The position numbers and the translations under genes are program-made. This document shows, piece by piece, positions 44,673 to 54,833 of a stretch of DNA of 64,000 nt. The stretch is from Rhizobium sp. 18065. GTDB taxonomy: Bacteria > Pseudomonadota > Alphaproteobacteria > Rhizobiales > Rhizobiaceae. The notes beneath the pieces were generated by a model. That model did no database searches and had not been told where the DNA came from. It saw only the letters and a list, made by a program, of their open reading frames with translations. Position 1 is the first letter of the stretch. Each line of letters starts with the position of its first letter. The stretch covers positions 1-64,000 of the forward strand of contig NZ_CACSJP010000009.1 of assembly GCF_902706095.1 (NCBI RefSeq), given 5' to 3'.

Positions 44673-46601
44673 ATGGAAATGAATGACAAAAAGGGTCTGA
44701 GCCGGCGGGAGCTGTTCAGTGCCACGGCAGGTACAGCCGTCCTAGCCAGTACGGTGGGCACTGCTGCGCTCGGCCTAGGCGCTACGACCTTGGCAACTTC
44801 GGCCCGCGCTGCGACAGGAGGCGAAGGTTCTGTCGCACCCGGCAAGCTAGACGACTATTATGGATTCTGGTCATCGGGCCAGACCGGTGAGATGCGCATC
44901 CTCGGCATTCCCTCCATGCGCGAGTTGATGCGCGTACCGGTGTTCAACCGCTGCTCTGCCACCGGCTGGGGGCAGACAAATGAATCGATCCAGATCCATC
45001 AGCGCACGATGTCGGAGAAGACGAAGAAGCAACTTGCCGCCAATGGCAAGCAGATCCACGACAACGGTGACCTGCACCACGTCCACATGTCCTTTACCGA
45101 GGGTAAGTATGACGGCCGCTTCCTGTTCATGAACGACAAGGCGAACACGCGCGTCGCCCGCGTACGCTGCGACGTGATGAAGACCGACGCAATTCTGGAA
45201 ATCCCGAATGCCAAGGGTATCCACGGCTTGCGTCCGCAAAAATGGCCGCGCTCCAATTACGTCTTCTGCAATGGCGAAGACGAGGCGCCGCTGGTCAACG
45301 ACGGTTCGACCATGACCGACGTGTCGACCTATGTAAACATCTTCACTGCAGTCGATGCCGACAAGTGGGACGTGGCTTGGCAGGTCAAGGTATCGGGGAA
45401 CCTCGACAATTGCGACGCCGACTACGAAGGCAAATGGGCGTTCTCGACCAGCTATAATTCGGAAATGGGCATGAACCTCGAGGAAATGACCAAGTCTGAG
45501 ATGGACCATGTCGTCGTCTTCAACCTCGCCGAAATCGAGAAGGCAATCGCCGCCGGCCGCTTCGAGGAGATCAATGGCGTCAAGGTCGTAGATGGCCGCA
45601 AGGAAGCGAAGTCCCTCTTCACCCGTTACATCCCGATCGCCAATAATCCGCACGGCTGCAACATGGCGCCGGACAAGAAGCACTTGTGCATTGGCGGCAA
45701 GCTTTCGCCAACTGTCACCGTTCTTGACGTGACGAAGTTCGACGCGTTGTTCTACGACAATGCCGAGCCACGCAGCGCAGTTGTGGCAGAGCCAGAACTC
45801 GGCCTTGGACCGCTACACACAGCTTTCGACGGACGCGGCAATGCCTACACATCGCTCTTCCTCGACAGCCAGGTGGTGAAGTGGAATATCGACGAGGCCA
45901 TCCGTGCGTACGCCGGCGAGAAGGTCGATCCGATCAAGGATAAGATCGATGTCCAATACCAGCCCGGTCATTTGAAGATCGTGATGGGCGAGACGCTTGA
46001 TGCGGCAAACGACTGGTTGGTGTGCCTTTGCAAATTCTCCAAAGACCGCTTCCTGAATGTCGGACCGCTGAAGCCGGAAAACGACCAGCTCATTGACATC
46101 TCCGGCGACAAGATGAGGCTGGTGCATGATGGCCCGACTTTTGCCGAGCCTCACGATGCCATCGCCGTCGCGCCCTCGATCTTGCCAAACATCCGTTCAA
46201 TCTGGGAGCGCAAGGATCCGATGTGGGCCGAAACGCGTAAGCGGGCCGAGGCCGACGACGTCAATATCGATGAGTGGACGGATGCGGTTGTCCGCGATGG
46301 CAACAAGGTACGCGTCTACATGACCTCTGTAGCTCCTGCGTTCAGTCTGGAAAGCTTTTCCGTGAAGGAGGGTGACGAGGTTACTGTCATCGTCACCAAT
46401 CTCGACGAGATCGATGATCTCACTCACGGCTTCACAATGGGCAATCATGGTGTCGCGATGGAGATTGGTCCACAGCAGACGAGTTCGGTCACCTTCGTCG
46501 CGGCGAATCCGGGTGTCTATTGGTACTATTGCCAATGGTTTTGCCATGCGCTGCATATGGAAATGCGAGGACGCATGTTTGTCGAGCCGAAGGACGCCTG
46601 A
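44673..46601 (+). CDS. nosZ: Nitrous oxide reductase NosZ
   Basis: A 642-residue periplasmic multicopper enzyme reducing N2O to N2. The twin-arginine signal [11 protein letters not shown] shows Tat export, placing it in the clade I type. Seven-bladed propeller His ligands for CuZ are seen in [35 protein letters not shown] and EPHDAIAV; the CuA cupredoxin end carries GNHGVAMEI and [16 protein letters not shown]. Full length. Confidence 0.98.
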   Translation: MEMNDKKGLSRRELFSATAGTAVLASTVGTAALGLGATTLATSARAATGGEGSVAPGKLDDYYGFWSSGQTGEMRILGIPSMRELMRVPVFNRCSATGWGQTNESIQIHQRTMSEKTKKQLAANGKQIHDNGDLHHVHMSFTEGKYDGRFLFMNDKANTRVARVRCDVMKTDAILEIPNAKGIHGLRPQKWPRSNYVFCNGEDEAPLVNDGSTMTDVSTYVNIFTAVDADKWDVAWQVKVSGNLDNCDADYEGKWAFSTSYNSEMGMNLEEMTKSEMDHVVVFNLAEIEKAIAAGRFEEINGVKVVDGRKEAKSLFTRYIPIANNPHGCNMAPDKKHLCIGGKLSPTVTVLDVTKFDALFYDNAEPRSAVVAEPELGLGPLHTAFDGRGNAYTSLFLDSQVVKWNIDEAIRAYAGEKVDPIKDKIDVQYQPGHLKIVMGETLDAANDWLVCLCKFSKDRFLNVGPLKPENDQLIDISGDKMRLVHDGPTFAEPHDAIAVAPSILPNIRSIWERKDPMWAETRKRAEADDVNIDEWTDAVVRDGNKVRVYMTSVAPAFSLESFSVKEGDEVTVIVTNLDEIDDLTHGFTMGNHGVAMEIGPQQTSSVTFVAANPGVYWYYCQWFCHALHMEMRGRMFVEPKDA

Positions 46602-46604
46602 TCC

Positions 46605-47933
46605 ATGCGGTTCTCTGTTCTCCTGATCGGGCTTGTTCTCACCTCGCCGCTTGCGGCTGAGGAGCGTTCGATCGCACCGGGAACAGGCAGCCTTGCAGTC
46701 GCCATCGCCGGGGCAGCCCCCGGCGATGTGCTGAGATTGAAAGACGGAACCTATACAGGTCCCGTTGTCATCGACCGGGCGCTTTCCGTCATCGGCCCGC
46801 GAGGGGCGGTGGTGGACGGGCAAGGGTCAGGCAGCGTGGTTACAATCAGCGCGACCGACGTGACTTTGACAGGGTTCACTGTCACCGGCTCGGGCCGCAT
46901 CAACCAGGACCTTGATGCGGGTGTGAAGATCCTGGAAGGGGCCGATCGGGTACGTGTGGAAAAATTGCTCGTCGCCGGCAATATGCATGGCATCGATGTA
47001 CATGGAGGTCGCGACGCCGCCGTCATCGGCAACGAGATCATCGGCACGGACAGCCCGCGGATGAACGAGCGGGGAAACGGCATCTATGTCTGGAACAGCC
47101 CCGGCACACTGCTGGAAGGCAACTCCATTCGCTACGGTCGCGACGGCATATTCTCCAATGCCAGTTCGAACAGCATCTATCGCGGCAATATCATGCGCGA
47201 CCTGCGCTTTGCCGTGCACTTCATGTATACGCGAAATACCGAGGTTTCCGGCAACATCTCGATCGGCAATCATCTTGGCTTTGCCATCATGTTTTCCGAC
47301 CGGGCCAGGATCATCGACAATCTCAGCCTCGGCGACCGCGAACACGGGCTAATGCTGAACTATGCCAACAATGCCGATGTCACCGGCAATCTGGTGCGCG
47401 GCGGCACGAAGAAATGCCTGTTCATCTACAACGCCCACAAGAATCTCATCTGGGAAAACCGGTTCGAGGGTTGCGGTATTGGCCTTCACTTTACCGCGGG
47501 CTCGGAGAAGAACGTGCTGACCGGCAACGCGTTCATCGCCAATCGCGAGCAGGTCAAGTATGTCGGCACCCGGAACATGGAATGGAGCCATGAGGGCAGG
47601 GGCAATTTCTGGTCTGATCATCCGGCTTTCGACCTCGACGGCAACGGAAGAGCCGACAGCTTCTACCGGCCAAACGATGTTATGGATCAAATCCTGTGGT
47701 CACAACCTGCGGCCAGCCTGTTGATCGGTTCGCCGGCCGTGCAGCTCGTGCGCTGGAGCCAGCGGGATTTTCCGGCCACGCTTCCAGGCGGCGTCCGCGA
47801 TAGTTCCCCCTTGATGCGCCCCCTAACCATAGCGGTTCCCTCTAGAATTCTCGGGTACGAAGCCGAGGCTGCCGGTCGTTGGGCCGAAGGAAATTACGAT
47901 GACACCGACGCTGACGATCTCTCGACTCACTAA
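46605..47933 (+). CDS. nosD: NosD, periplasmic beta-helix protein for CuZ assembly
   Basis: A 442-residue protein with a signal peptide (FSVLLIGLVLTSPLAAEE) and a right-handed beta-helix made of carbohydrate-binding-type repeats (for example GNEIIGTDSP, GNSIRYGRDG, GNISIGNHLG). NosD works with the ABC pair NosFY in building the CuZ sulfide centre of NosZ. Starts 3 bp after nosZ; its 3' end overlaps nosF by 35 nt. Confidence 0.95.
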   Translation: MRFSVLLIGLVLTSPLAAEERSIAPGTGSLAVAIAGAAPGDVLRLKDGTYTGPVVIDRALSVIGPRGAVVDGQGSGSVVTISATDVTLTGFTVTGSGRINQDLDAGVKILEGADRVRVEKLLVAGNMHGIDVHGGRDAAVIGNEIIGTDSPRMNERGNGIYVWNSPGTLLEGNSIRYGRDGIFSNASSNSIYRGNIMRDLRFAVHFMYTRNTEVSGNISIGNHLGFAIMFSDRARIIDNLSLGDREHGLMLNYANNADVTGNLVRGGTKKCLFIYNAHKNLIWENRFEGCGIGLHFTAGSEKNVLTGNAFIANREQVKYVGTRNMEWSHEGRGNFWSDHPAFDLDGNGRADSFYRPNDVMDQILWSQPAASLLIGSPAVQLVRWSQRDFPATLPGGVRDSSPLMRPLTIAVPSRILGYEAEAAGRWAEGNYDDTDADDLSTH

Positions 47934-48798
47934 GCGCTTCCAGTCCGTCGATGCGCTGAGGGATGTCTCGCTGACATTGCAGCCAGGGATGCGCGCAGCC
48001 TTGCTCGGCCATAACGGTGCGGGCAAATCGACGATGATGAAGATCATCCTTGGCCTCATTCCGTTCGACAGCGGAGACGTTTCGGTCTGCGGCGAGGCGC
48101 CGGGGTCGCCGGCTGCGCGCACGCAGGTTGCCTATCTGCCGGAGAATGTCGCCTTTCACCCGGCGCTCACCGGCGACGAGCAGGTCCGCCATTATCTGGC
48201 GCTGCGCGGAGAAAACCCGCGCGAAGCAACAGCACTTCTGGCGCGTGTCGGTCTCGCGCACGCTGCGCGGCGGCGGATCGGCACCTATTCCAAAGGCATG
48301 CGTCAGCGCGTCGGTCTCGCACAGACACTCATCGGTCGCCCTCGTCTCCTCGTGCTCGACGAGCCTACCTCGGGTCTCGACCCGGTTTCGCGGCGGGATT
48401 TCTACGACCTGCTCGATGGACTGGCCGCCGACGGAACCGCTATCCTTCTCTCCTCTCACGTGCTGACCGAGGTGGAAGCGCGCACGGACAGCATCCTGAT
48501 CCTGTCCGGTGGTGCTCTGGTAGCGGAAGGTACCCTTGCCGAACTCAGAACCCGCGCTGCTCTCCCGATCGTCCTTCTTGTTCGCCCGGCGGACGGTCAT
48601 GAACTCACGCTGGCAGCGGCATTTCCGGAAGCATCCGTCGGTGCCGATGGCCTGCTGCATCTGTGCTGCGCGCAAGCGGAGAAACTACCACTTCTCGCAC
48701 GTATCACTGCACGGGGCGCAGAGGTCGCAGATCTGGATGTCGTCCCGCCGAGCCTCGAAGATATTTATAGCCATTTCAGCCGGAGAGACGGGCAATGA
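47899..48798 (+). CDS. nosF: NosF, ABC ATPase for NosZ maturation
   Basis: A 299-residue ABC ATPase with Walker A GHNGAGKST, signature YSKGMRQRVGLAQTL, Walker B LLVLDEPTSGLDP and the H-loop ILLSSHVL. It pairs with the permease NosY and with NosD. ATG 47899 lies inside nosD, and the stop overlaps the nosY ATG. Confidence 0.95.
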   Translation: MTPTLTISRLTKRFQSVDALRDVSLTLQPGMRAALLGHNGAGKSTMMKIILGLIPFDSGDVSVCGEAPGSPAARTQVAYLPENVAFHPALTGDEQVRHYLALRGENPREATALLARVGLAHAARRRIGTYSKGMRQRVGLAQTLIGRPRLLVLDEPTSGLDPVSRRDFYDLLDGLAADGTAILLSSHVLTEVEARTDSILILSGGALVAEGTLAELRTRAALPIVLLVRPADGHELTLAAAFPEASVGADGLLHLCCAQAEKLPLLARITARGAEVADLDVVPPSLEDIYSHFSRRDGQ

Positions 48799-49616
48799 GC
48801 AGAATCATCGCCACCGCGATCTCGGAATTCAGCATTGCCTTCCGCAATCGCTGGGTCTCGATTGCTACCGGCATGATGGTGCTGTTTGCACTTGTGCTTG
48901 CTGCGGCCGGATCCGCCCCGACGGGCGATGTCGGCGTGGACCGGCTGTCCGTGACCGTCGCCTCCCTCACTTCGTTGGCCGTCTATCTCGTGCCGCTCCT
49001 TGCGTTGCTGATGAGTTTTGACGCCGTGGCGGGCGAGGTAGAGCGCGGGACACTTCCGCTACTCCTCACCTATCCTGTCTCTCGCCTGCAGATCCTGCTC
49101 GGCAAGCTCCTGGCGCATCTGGCAATCCTCGCGCTTGCGGTGACCCTGGGTTATGGCGCAGCAACGCTTGTAGCCGTCTGGTCCGATCAGGACGCGATCC
49201 AGGGAATGGGCTCGCTGTGGCGGTTGATCTGGTCCTCGGTTCTGCTCGGCGCTACCTTTCTCGGCGCCGGCTATGCGCTTTCGTCGTTGGCGAGGCGCCC
49301 GTCCGGTGCCGCGGGTCTTGCGATCGCGCTCTGGCTGGTTGCTGTGGTGCTTTACGATCTGGCGCTTCTGGCGCTGATCGTTACCGATAGCGGCGGCGCC
49401 TTCACGACGCAGGCATTGCCTTTCGCCTTGCTCGCAAATCCGGCCGATGCCTTTCGCGTCTTCAACCTCTCGGCAGGCGAGGCTGTCGCAGCCGCCGGCG
49501 GAATTGGCGGGGCGGCAGGTGCCATTCCCCTCTGGCAATCGGCCGCCTCGCTTGTCCTCTGGCCACTCGTCGCCATTGCGATTGCAGTTGCCGCGTTCCG
49601 AAAGGTGACCCCATGA
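48795..49616 (+). CDS. nosY: NosY, ABC permease for NosZ maturation
   Basis: A 273-residue ABC-2-type permease with about six helices (VSIATGMMVLFALVLAAAGS, LTSLAVYLVPLLALLMSFDA with the conserved VAGEVERGTLPLLLTYPVSR). Coupled by 4-nt overlaps to nosF and nosL. Confidence 0.94.
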   Translation: MSRIIATAISEFSIAFRNRWVSIATGMMVLFALVLAAAGSAPTGDVGVDRLSVTVASLTSLAVYLVPLLALLMSFDAVAGEVERGTLPLLLTYPVSRLQILLGKLLAHLAILALAVTLGYGAATLVAVWSDQDAIQGMGSLWRLIWSSVLLGATFLGAGYALSSLARRPSGAAGLAIALWLVAVVLYDLALLALIVTDSGGAFTTQALPFALLANPADAFRVFNLSAGEAVAAAGGIGGAAGAIPLWQSAASLVLWPLVAIAIAVAAFRKVTP

Positions 49617-50230
49617 CAAAAGCTATGAGAAACCCGATGATACCGTCGCTGGGTGCAGGCCTTCGCTCCTTGTTGTTTGTTGTCTCGCTCGCACTTCTGC
49701 CTGCCTGCCAGCGTGACGAAGTCCAGAACGTCACGCCGCAAGACATGACGGCGGAAACTCTCGGCCATTACTGCCAGATGAACCTGCTGGAGCATCCGGG
49801 TCCGAAAGCGCAGGTGTTTCTCGAAGGCAATCCTGCGCCACTCTTCTTCAGCCAGGTGCGCGATGCAATCGCCTATATGCGCGGTCCCGAGCAGATGGCG
49901 CCGATCGTTGCTGTTTACGTCAACGACATGGGAGCCGAGGGCGCGACCTGGGATCGGCCCGGCGACGGCAACTGGTTCGCGGTCGACAAGGTCGTCTACG
50001 TTGTCGGTTCGACCCGTATGGGTGGGATGGGTGCTCCGGAGACAGTGCCGTTTTCCAGCAGGGAGAAAGCCGAGGCCTTCGCCTTGGCTGATGGTGGACG
50101 ATTGCTGACATTGGCTGAAATTACCGACAACATGGTTCTGGCGCCGGTCGAAACCGAGCCGGAGCAAGACGGTTTTGACGCGGATTTTCAAAGTCGCCTA
50201 CGTGCCCTGCCCAACCAAGCTGGAGGATAA
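49613..50230 (+). CDS. nosL: NosL, copper chaperone lipoprotein
   Basis: A 205-residue lipoprotein with lipobox LLPACQ after the hydrophobic SLLFVVSLALLPA. The CQMNL motif corresponds to the Cys-x-Met copper-binding site of NosL. It delivers Cu(I) to NosZ assembly. ATG 49613 overlaps nosY by 4 nt, and nosX begins 3 bp after the stop. Confidence 0.93.
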   Translation: MTKAMRNPMIPSLGAGLRSLLFVVSLALLPACQRDEVQNVTPQDMTAETLGHYCQMNLLEHPGPKAQVFLEGNPAPLFFSQVRDAIAYMRGPEQMAPIVAVYVNDMGAEGATWDRPGDGNWFAVDKVVYVVGSTRMGGMGAPETVPFSSREKAEAFALADGGRLLTLAEITDNMVLAPVETEPEQDGFDADFQSRLRALPNQAGG

Positions 50231-50233
50231 TCC

Positions 50234-51163
50234 ATGCCTATAACCCGTCGCCGTCTTATCAGTATCTCTGCTGCCCTTGCCATCCTTCCTGCAACCGCGC
50301 GTGCCGCGACGCATTCAATCCGCCACTGGACAGGGCAAGCACTTGGCGCGCGCGCCTCGGTCCGGCTCGACCATCCAGAGGGCGAAGCCATCGCCGGCCG
50401 GGTCATGGCAGAAATCAACCGGCTGGAAGACATTCTTAGCCTGTATCGCCCGGACAGCGCTCTGGTCACCCTCAATCGAGACGGCCGGCTTGCCAATCCG
50501 CCCTTCGAACTGCTGGAATGCCTGTCGCTGGCCAGTGCGATACACAAGGCGAGCAGCGGGCGCTTCGATCCTACAATACAACCGCTCTGGGCTCTCTGGG
50601 CCGAAGCTGCCGCCCGGGGTGAGCGACCCAATGCTCGAGCGATAGAAGTTGCAAGACGCAATGTCGGCTGGCCCATGGTTCGGCTGGATACGTCTGTGAT
50701 CACAATGAACCCGGGCATGGCAATGACGCTCAACGGAATTGGTCAAGGCTACGTAGGAGACCGTGTGGCTGCGTTGCTGGAGGCTGAAGGCTTGACCGAC
50801 ATTCTGATCGACACAGGCGAGTGGCGCGCGCTCGGCGGTCGCCCCGGCGGCGGTGAATGGCCGGTCCGGCTGGAATCGGGCGAGCGACTGGGCCTGCGTC
50901 AACGCGCGCTCGCTACGTCAGCCCCGTTCGGCACGACCTTCGACCAGACCGGCAAGGACGGGCACATCCTCGATCCCGCAACGGGCATGCCCACACCTGC
51001 GCCATGGCATATGGTATCGATCTCCGCTTCCTCTGCAGCGGTTGCCGATGCGCTCGCAACAGCTGCCTGCCTTATGCCCGACATAAGGTCGATGGAATCG
51101 CTAATTGAGGGGTTCTCTGATGCGCGGTTGGAGGCCAGGGTGTTGATTTTCACTGAGAAGTGA
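50234..51163 (+). CDS. nosX: NosX, ApbE-family FMN transferase
   Basis: A 309-residue exported flavin transferase with an N-terminal signal (RRRLISISAALAILPATARA), the ApbE core NGIGQGYVGDRVAALLEAEG, LIDTGEWRALGG and the Asp-containing DKTGKDGHIL-like region (DQTGKDGHILDPATG). It attaches FMN to the NosR periplasmic domain. Last gene of nosRZDFYLX and of the island. Confidence 0.95.
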   Translation: MPITRRRLISISAALAILPATARAATHSIRHWTGQALGARASVRLDHPEGEAIAGRVMAEINRLEDILSLYRPDSALVTLNRDGRLANPPFELLECLSLASAIHKASSGRFDPTIQPLWALWAEAAARGERPNARAIEVARRNVGWPMVRLDTSVITMNPGMAMTLNGIGQGYVGDRVAALLEAEGLTDILIDTGEWRALGGRPGGGEWPVRLESGERLGLRQRALATSAPFGTTFDQTGKDGHILDPATGMPTPAPWHMVSISASSAAVADALATAACLMPDIRSMESLIEGFSDARLEARVLIFTEK

Positions 51164-51353
51164 CCCAGCGATGGAGTGAACCCCTCGGGCTGGACCACGG
51201 GAAACGGAAAGACTGACACACTGTGCGGGCCTCAATCGGAGAAGGCTCGTGAAGTCCCGAGGTCCATATCGACGCCGTTCAAATTGTAGCATACTCAGCA
51301 CTCTTGGCGTCTCGACCACCCAGTTGAGCGTGGGCCGCGCGTCAAGCATCGCC

Positions 51354-51500
51354 TGTTGAATTTCAGCAGGATTTGATCCGTTTTTCCACGTTGCCCGCCC
51401 CACCTAGACCGGCGTAACCATCCGCTTATAAACACATATTTAGAGTTGTGCCGGGTCACGGCGCAATGAAAAACTGGATCAATCTCCCCGGTACTCAACA
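51354..51500 (+). repeat. 147-bp MITE-like element, copy 2 (right boundary of the island)
   Basis: Same orientation and high similarity to 640-787, with identical TGTTGA and TCAACA ends and the same internal inverted arms. It lies 190 bp past nosX. Left and right flanks differ from those of copy 1, and no target duplication is visible. Confidence 0.75.
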
Positions 51501-51873
51501 ATAGCAGTTCTCGTTTATCTAACGCACACCTGAAAGGGCCGCGAATTGCGACTTGACTACTACAATGGAGTGGTCGTTTTCGACGTCTGCGGAGTTTGCT
51601 GCTCGAAACAGGTGGGACAGGGGCTGAACTCTCGGTCCGAAAGAGCGCAGCTTTCGGCCAAGTGCTGGTTGCGATCCCATGCAGAGCAATGGATCATTGC
51701 CTCTCTAGGCCGCTGATCTTGGTTTGGTGTCGGCACGGCCATAAGCTTGGCTCATACTACGCGTTTCGCTTTGCCACGAGCCAGCCAGGTGTTCTGTTTA
51801 ATGTCCGCCACTCTTCCGCTACGGCCCCATATATTCAGCAGTCTGCCGGCGGAGCCGAGCATAGTTTATCGGT
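51501..51873. other. Intergenic, no gene seen
   Basis: About 370 bp between the repeat and the 3' end of the broken aldolase gene. The missing short-chain dehydrogenase half expected next to the aldolase part is not found here. Confidence 0.4.
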
Positions 51874-52961
51874 TCAGCTTGCTGCCACCTTCAACTTGGC
51901 TTGCTCGAGGGACCAGTACTCCATATCAAGAAGGTCGGCTTCTCCGATCGGTGTAAACCGGCCGTAGGCCTCGGCGGCATTGATGGCGCGCGTCGCCTGT
52001 TCGCACAGATCACCGCCAATTTTCGCGGCTTTGTCCGTGCCTCCAAGCGCATACATGCCTCTGTGTCGAACGACGATCACACGTGGATCGCTATCGAGAA
52101 TCTGCTTGGGTTCGGTTTGCTGTGCAGCGTTCCGCGCGAAATACGATCTGTAGCGGTCAGCGTATGCATCGAGCGCCTTGATGATGGTGTCTTCGTCCGC
52201 ATCCGTGTCGATGATCATCGGCCAAGGTTTGATCCTGATGACGTGATCGGGTGTGACGGTACCTCGCAGTGCAAGTTCATCGAGCGTTTCTTTCGCAGCA
52301 TAATCTCGGATCGAGACCATGGAGCGATAGTCCAGAGAAAGCTTTTTCTCGAAAGGCGATGGCGGGCGTTTGAGAGCGCTTTCAAGCTTTTTTCTGAGTG
52401 CAAGATCCTCTTGACCATCACTGGTCTGGATACCGGTTAGTGTGACGCCCGCACGGGCCAGCTCTTCCTCTGCCATCGTCACGAATTCAATCATCAGTTC
52501 ATAGGAGGTGCGGGCATTGTTTGCGAAGGTGAAAAGCCCGTGGCTCTGGAGCCATAGCCCTTCGCATCCCGGATTGTCCCTGTAGAAAAGGTCGCCTGCA
52601 ATGGAGAGGTCGAAGCCCGGCATGACATAAGGGACATATGCTACGCGGTTACCGTAGATACGCTTGACTGTCTTGCGCATGTCCGGCTGGTTGGCCAGTG
52701 CAAGTATAGCCGTCGCATGTGTGTGATCGACAAAAGTGAAGGATAGGAACACGTGCAGCAGCGCCTCGACGGACGGACGGACGGATTGGGTGCATCTGCT
52801 GAGATCAGGTTCCGGCGCAGCAGCGCAACCATGTCGGGATCGGAAGGTTTTGGCCCGTCGCGCACCTCGAGCAGCGGCGCGAGCTGAACGGCGGTAGACC
52901 GTTCTCCAGCCGAGGTGGTCCGCGGTTCGGATCCCTTCAAAGCGAAGCACACTCGATCCAT
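51874..52961 (-). pseudogene. Broken class II aldolase / RhaD-type gene with tetranucleotide expansion
   Basis: The minus strand encodes most of the class II aldolase/adducin half of a bifunctional rhamnulose-phosphate aldolase/dehydrogenase (TFVDHTHATAILALANQPD, ending MEYWSLEQAKLKVAAS). Three defects are seen. The first 30-40 residues expected are missing. The frame shifts within a run of four ACGG units (52769-52784): before it the reading frame is LLRRNLISADAPNPS, after it VEALLHVF in another frame, whereas two units would keep frame. The dehydrogenase half is absent. It reads as a decayed gene. Confidence 0.75.
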
Positions 52962-53176
52962 CCGGACTAGGTTCCTGATCTATATATCATAAAGGACATT
53001 GTCATACACAAGGTAGGCAGCAATGCCTTTGTGGCCGACCCGGAACACGGAGAACATCACTGCGTATTCAGATAGATTGTCAGCCAACCGGGATGACCAA
53101 AGCTATTGAGGAAGAGAAATCTAAACTACTCTTTATCCGGCTTGATTAGGCCAGATCTGTGCGATGCTGAAGGCTC

Positions 53177-54070
53177 TCACAGCGTCGTTTTCTGTCGCTC
53201 CACCATCACCGCCCGATAGTTGGAAAACAAGATAATCCCACCTCCGAGGAAGACCCAAAGATCGATGGCTTCGGCGTAAGCGTAATAGCCGACAATGGCA
53301 GCCATTGGCACGCGCAGGAAGTCGATTGGCATGACGACGGATGCGTCGAGACGTTTGAGTGCCTGGGCCTGACAGTAATGGGCGGCAAGCGCGCCGAGTC
53401 CAGCGACCAACATCCAGGGGATGTCGGTGAAGCTCACTGGACGCCAGTCCGTTAGCGACGCAAGGAAGCCGAGCGGCAGCTGGATGAAGATCATCCAGAC
53501 GACGATTGCGCCGGCCGAAACCTCCCGCGTCAGCTGCTTGACTAAGATCAGTGACAGACCGTAGCCGGCGGCGGCAATCAGCACGAGCCCTGCGGCCGGA
53601 TCTACCATGCCGATGCCCGGCCGGACGATGACGAGGACGCCGATGAAGCCGCCGATGGTGGCAAGTATCCGCAACCTCGTCAGCTGTTCCTTTAAGAACA
53701 GGAAGGCGAAAAAGGCAACCCAGATCGGCATGGTAAATTCCAGAGCGAACACTGAAGCGAGTGGCAGCATCACGACGCCGATCGTCCATAGGTATTGGGC
53801 AAAGAAATGCACGACATTTCGCGCCAAATGTAGCCCAATCAGCTTGCCTTTCCGCAGTTCGGGCAGCAGCGCACGGCCGAGCGTAAGGATGACGAAGAGG
53901 CCCACGAGCGCGCGGAAGAACAGCACCTGCTGGATGGACAGTGTGCTGGCAAGCTCGCGCGAGCCGACTGACATGCCGATGAAAGAGATCATGCTGAGGC
54001 CCATCCACAGGAGCCCTTGCGTGAACGTATTATGCGGCAACTCTTGTGCTGGGGGGGAATTGTTCGACAT
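53177..54070 (-). CDS. DMT-family (EamA) membrane transporter
   Basis: A 297-residue protein with ten hydrophobic helices in two EamA halves: first around GLLWMGLSMISFIGMSVGSR to IVRPGIGMVDPAAG, second from LVLIAAAGYGLSLILVKQLT to the C-terminus. Such permeases export or import small metabolites; the substrate is not predictable. It is 106 bp upstream of no close partner and separate from the broken aldolase. Confidence 0.85.
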   Translation of the reverse strand: MSNNSPPAQELPHNTFTQGLLWMGLSMISFIGMSVGSRELASTLSIQQVLFFRALVGLFVILTLGRALLPELRKGKLIGLHLARNVVHFFAQYLWTIGVVMLPLASVFALEFTMPIWVAFFAFLFLKEQLTRLRILATIGGFIGVLVIVRPGIGMVDPAAGLVLIAAAGYGLSLILVKQLTREVSAGAIVVWMIFIQLPLGFLASLTDWRPVSFTDIPWMLVAGLGALAAHYCQAQALKRLDASVVMPIDFLRVPMAAIVGYYAYAEAIDLWVFLGGGIILFSNYRAVMVERQKTTL

Positions 54071-54147
54071 GCTGGAGCCTTCTTCATGTTCTTGCCCAGA
54101 CGCGCGCTGCGTCGAGAGCGCGTCTGTGTCAAAGGTTCGGGTGCAGA

Positions 54148-54687
54148 TCAGGCCGCTGACGGGCCCGGATCATCAGTAGCATCCGGTGCGGCGGGAACCT
54201 TGAGGCGCGCTTGATCCATCCCGCTGGACACTATGCGCAGCAGTGGCTTCTGCCTTAGGGGATTGGCTGCTTGTTTAAGCGCCCGGCGTTCGCGCAATGA
54301 AGCCTCCGGCTGATATTCCACTCTCTCGAGTAGAATCCGGTCTTCCAGTCCGTTTGCATTGGTGAACACCATATCTTGGCCTTCCTTAAGACCGAGAAGA
54401 CCCAGACCGCGCGTAGTCGTGATGGGCAGGAACATGCCAATCGGCGCGGTGACCTGACCGGTCGAGAGCACGCGGGTATCCCTCGCGCTGCCATTGACAC
54501 GGAAGCTAACTCTACTGTTGATGCTGGCGATCCCGTCTGGCAGATCCTCGCGAAAAACGACGACTGCCTTGGCGATTTTATGGCAAATGATCGGAAGAAG
54601 CAGTTGGTATCGACCGCGCGGGTCGTCAGCCATCGCCTCCAAAATGGAGCAATCTTTCGTGGTGAGGATGAAGTGATCGTCTGACAT
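54148..54687 (-). CDS. GreA/Rnk-like protein
   Basis: A 179-residue protein with a C-terminal GreA/GreB-type domain: IGMFLPITTTRGLGLLGLKE, an FKBP-like piece. The N-terminal part resembles Rnk (ILTTKDCSILEAM). Such proteins bind RNA polymerase through the secondary channel or regulate nucleoside diphosphate kinase. The tail (residues 140-179) is basic then acidic and differs from Rnk. ATG 54687 follows AAGGAG. Confidence 0.7.
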   Translation of the reverse strand: MSDDHFILTTKDCSILEAMADDPRGRYQLLLPIICHKIAKAVVVFREDLPDGIASINSRVSFRVNGSARDTRVLSTGQVTAPIGMFLPITTTRGLGLLGLKEGQDMVFTNANGLEDRILLERVEYQPEASLRERRALKQAANPLRQKPLLRIVSSGMDQARLKVPAAPDATDDPGPSAA

Positions 54688-54833
54688 CGCAGTTCTCCTT
54701 TGCTCCAGCGGGAGCACGCATATGAAATATGAACTGGAGATCCCCTGCCCACACGAGACGGGGGCAGGGGGCGACTATCCTGCGATGAGGCAACCTCCAT
54801 AGAGTGAGCGGCGGCAAGGTAGCGGACATCGCA

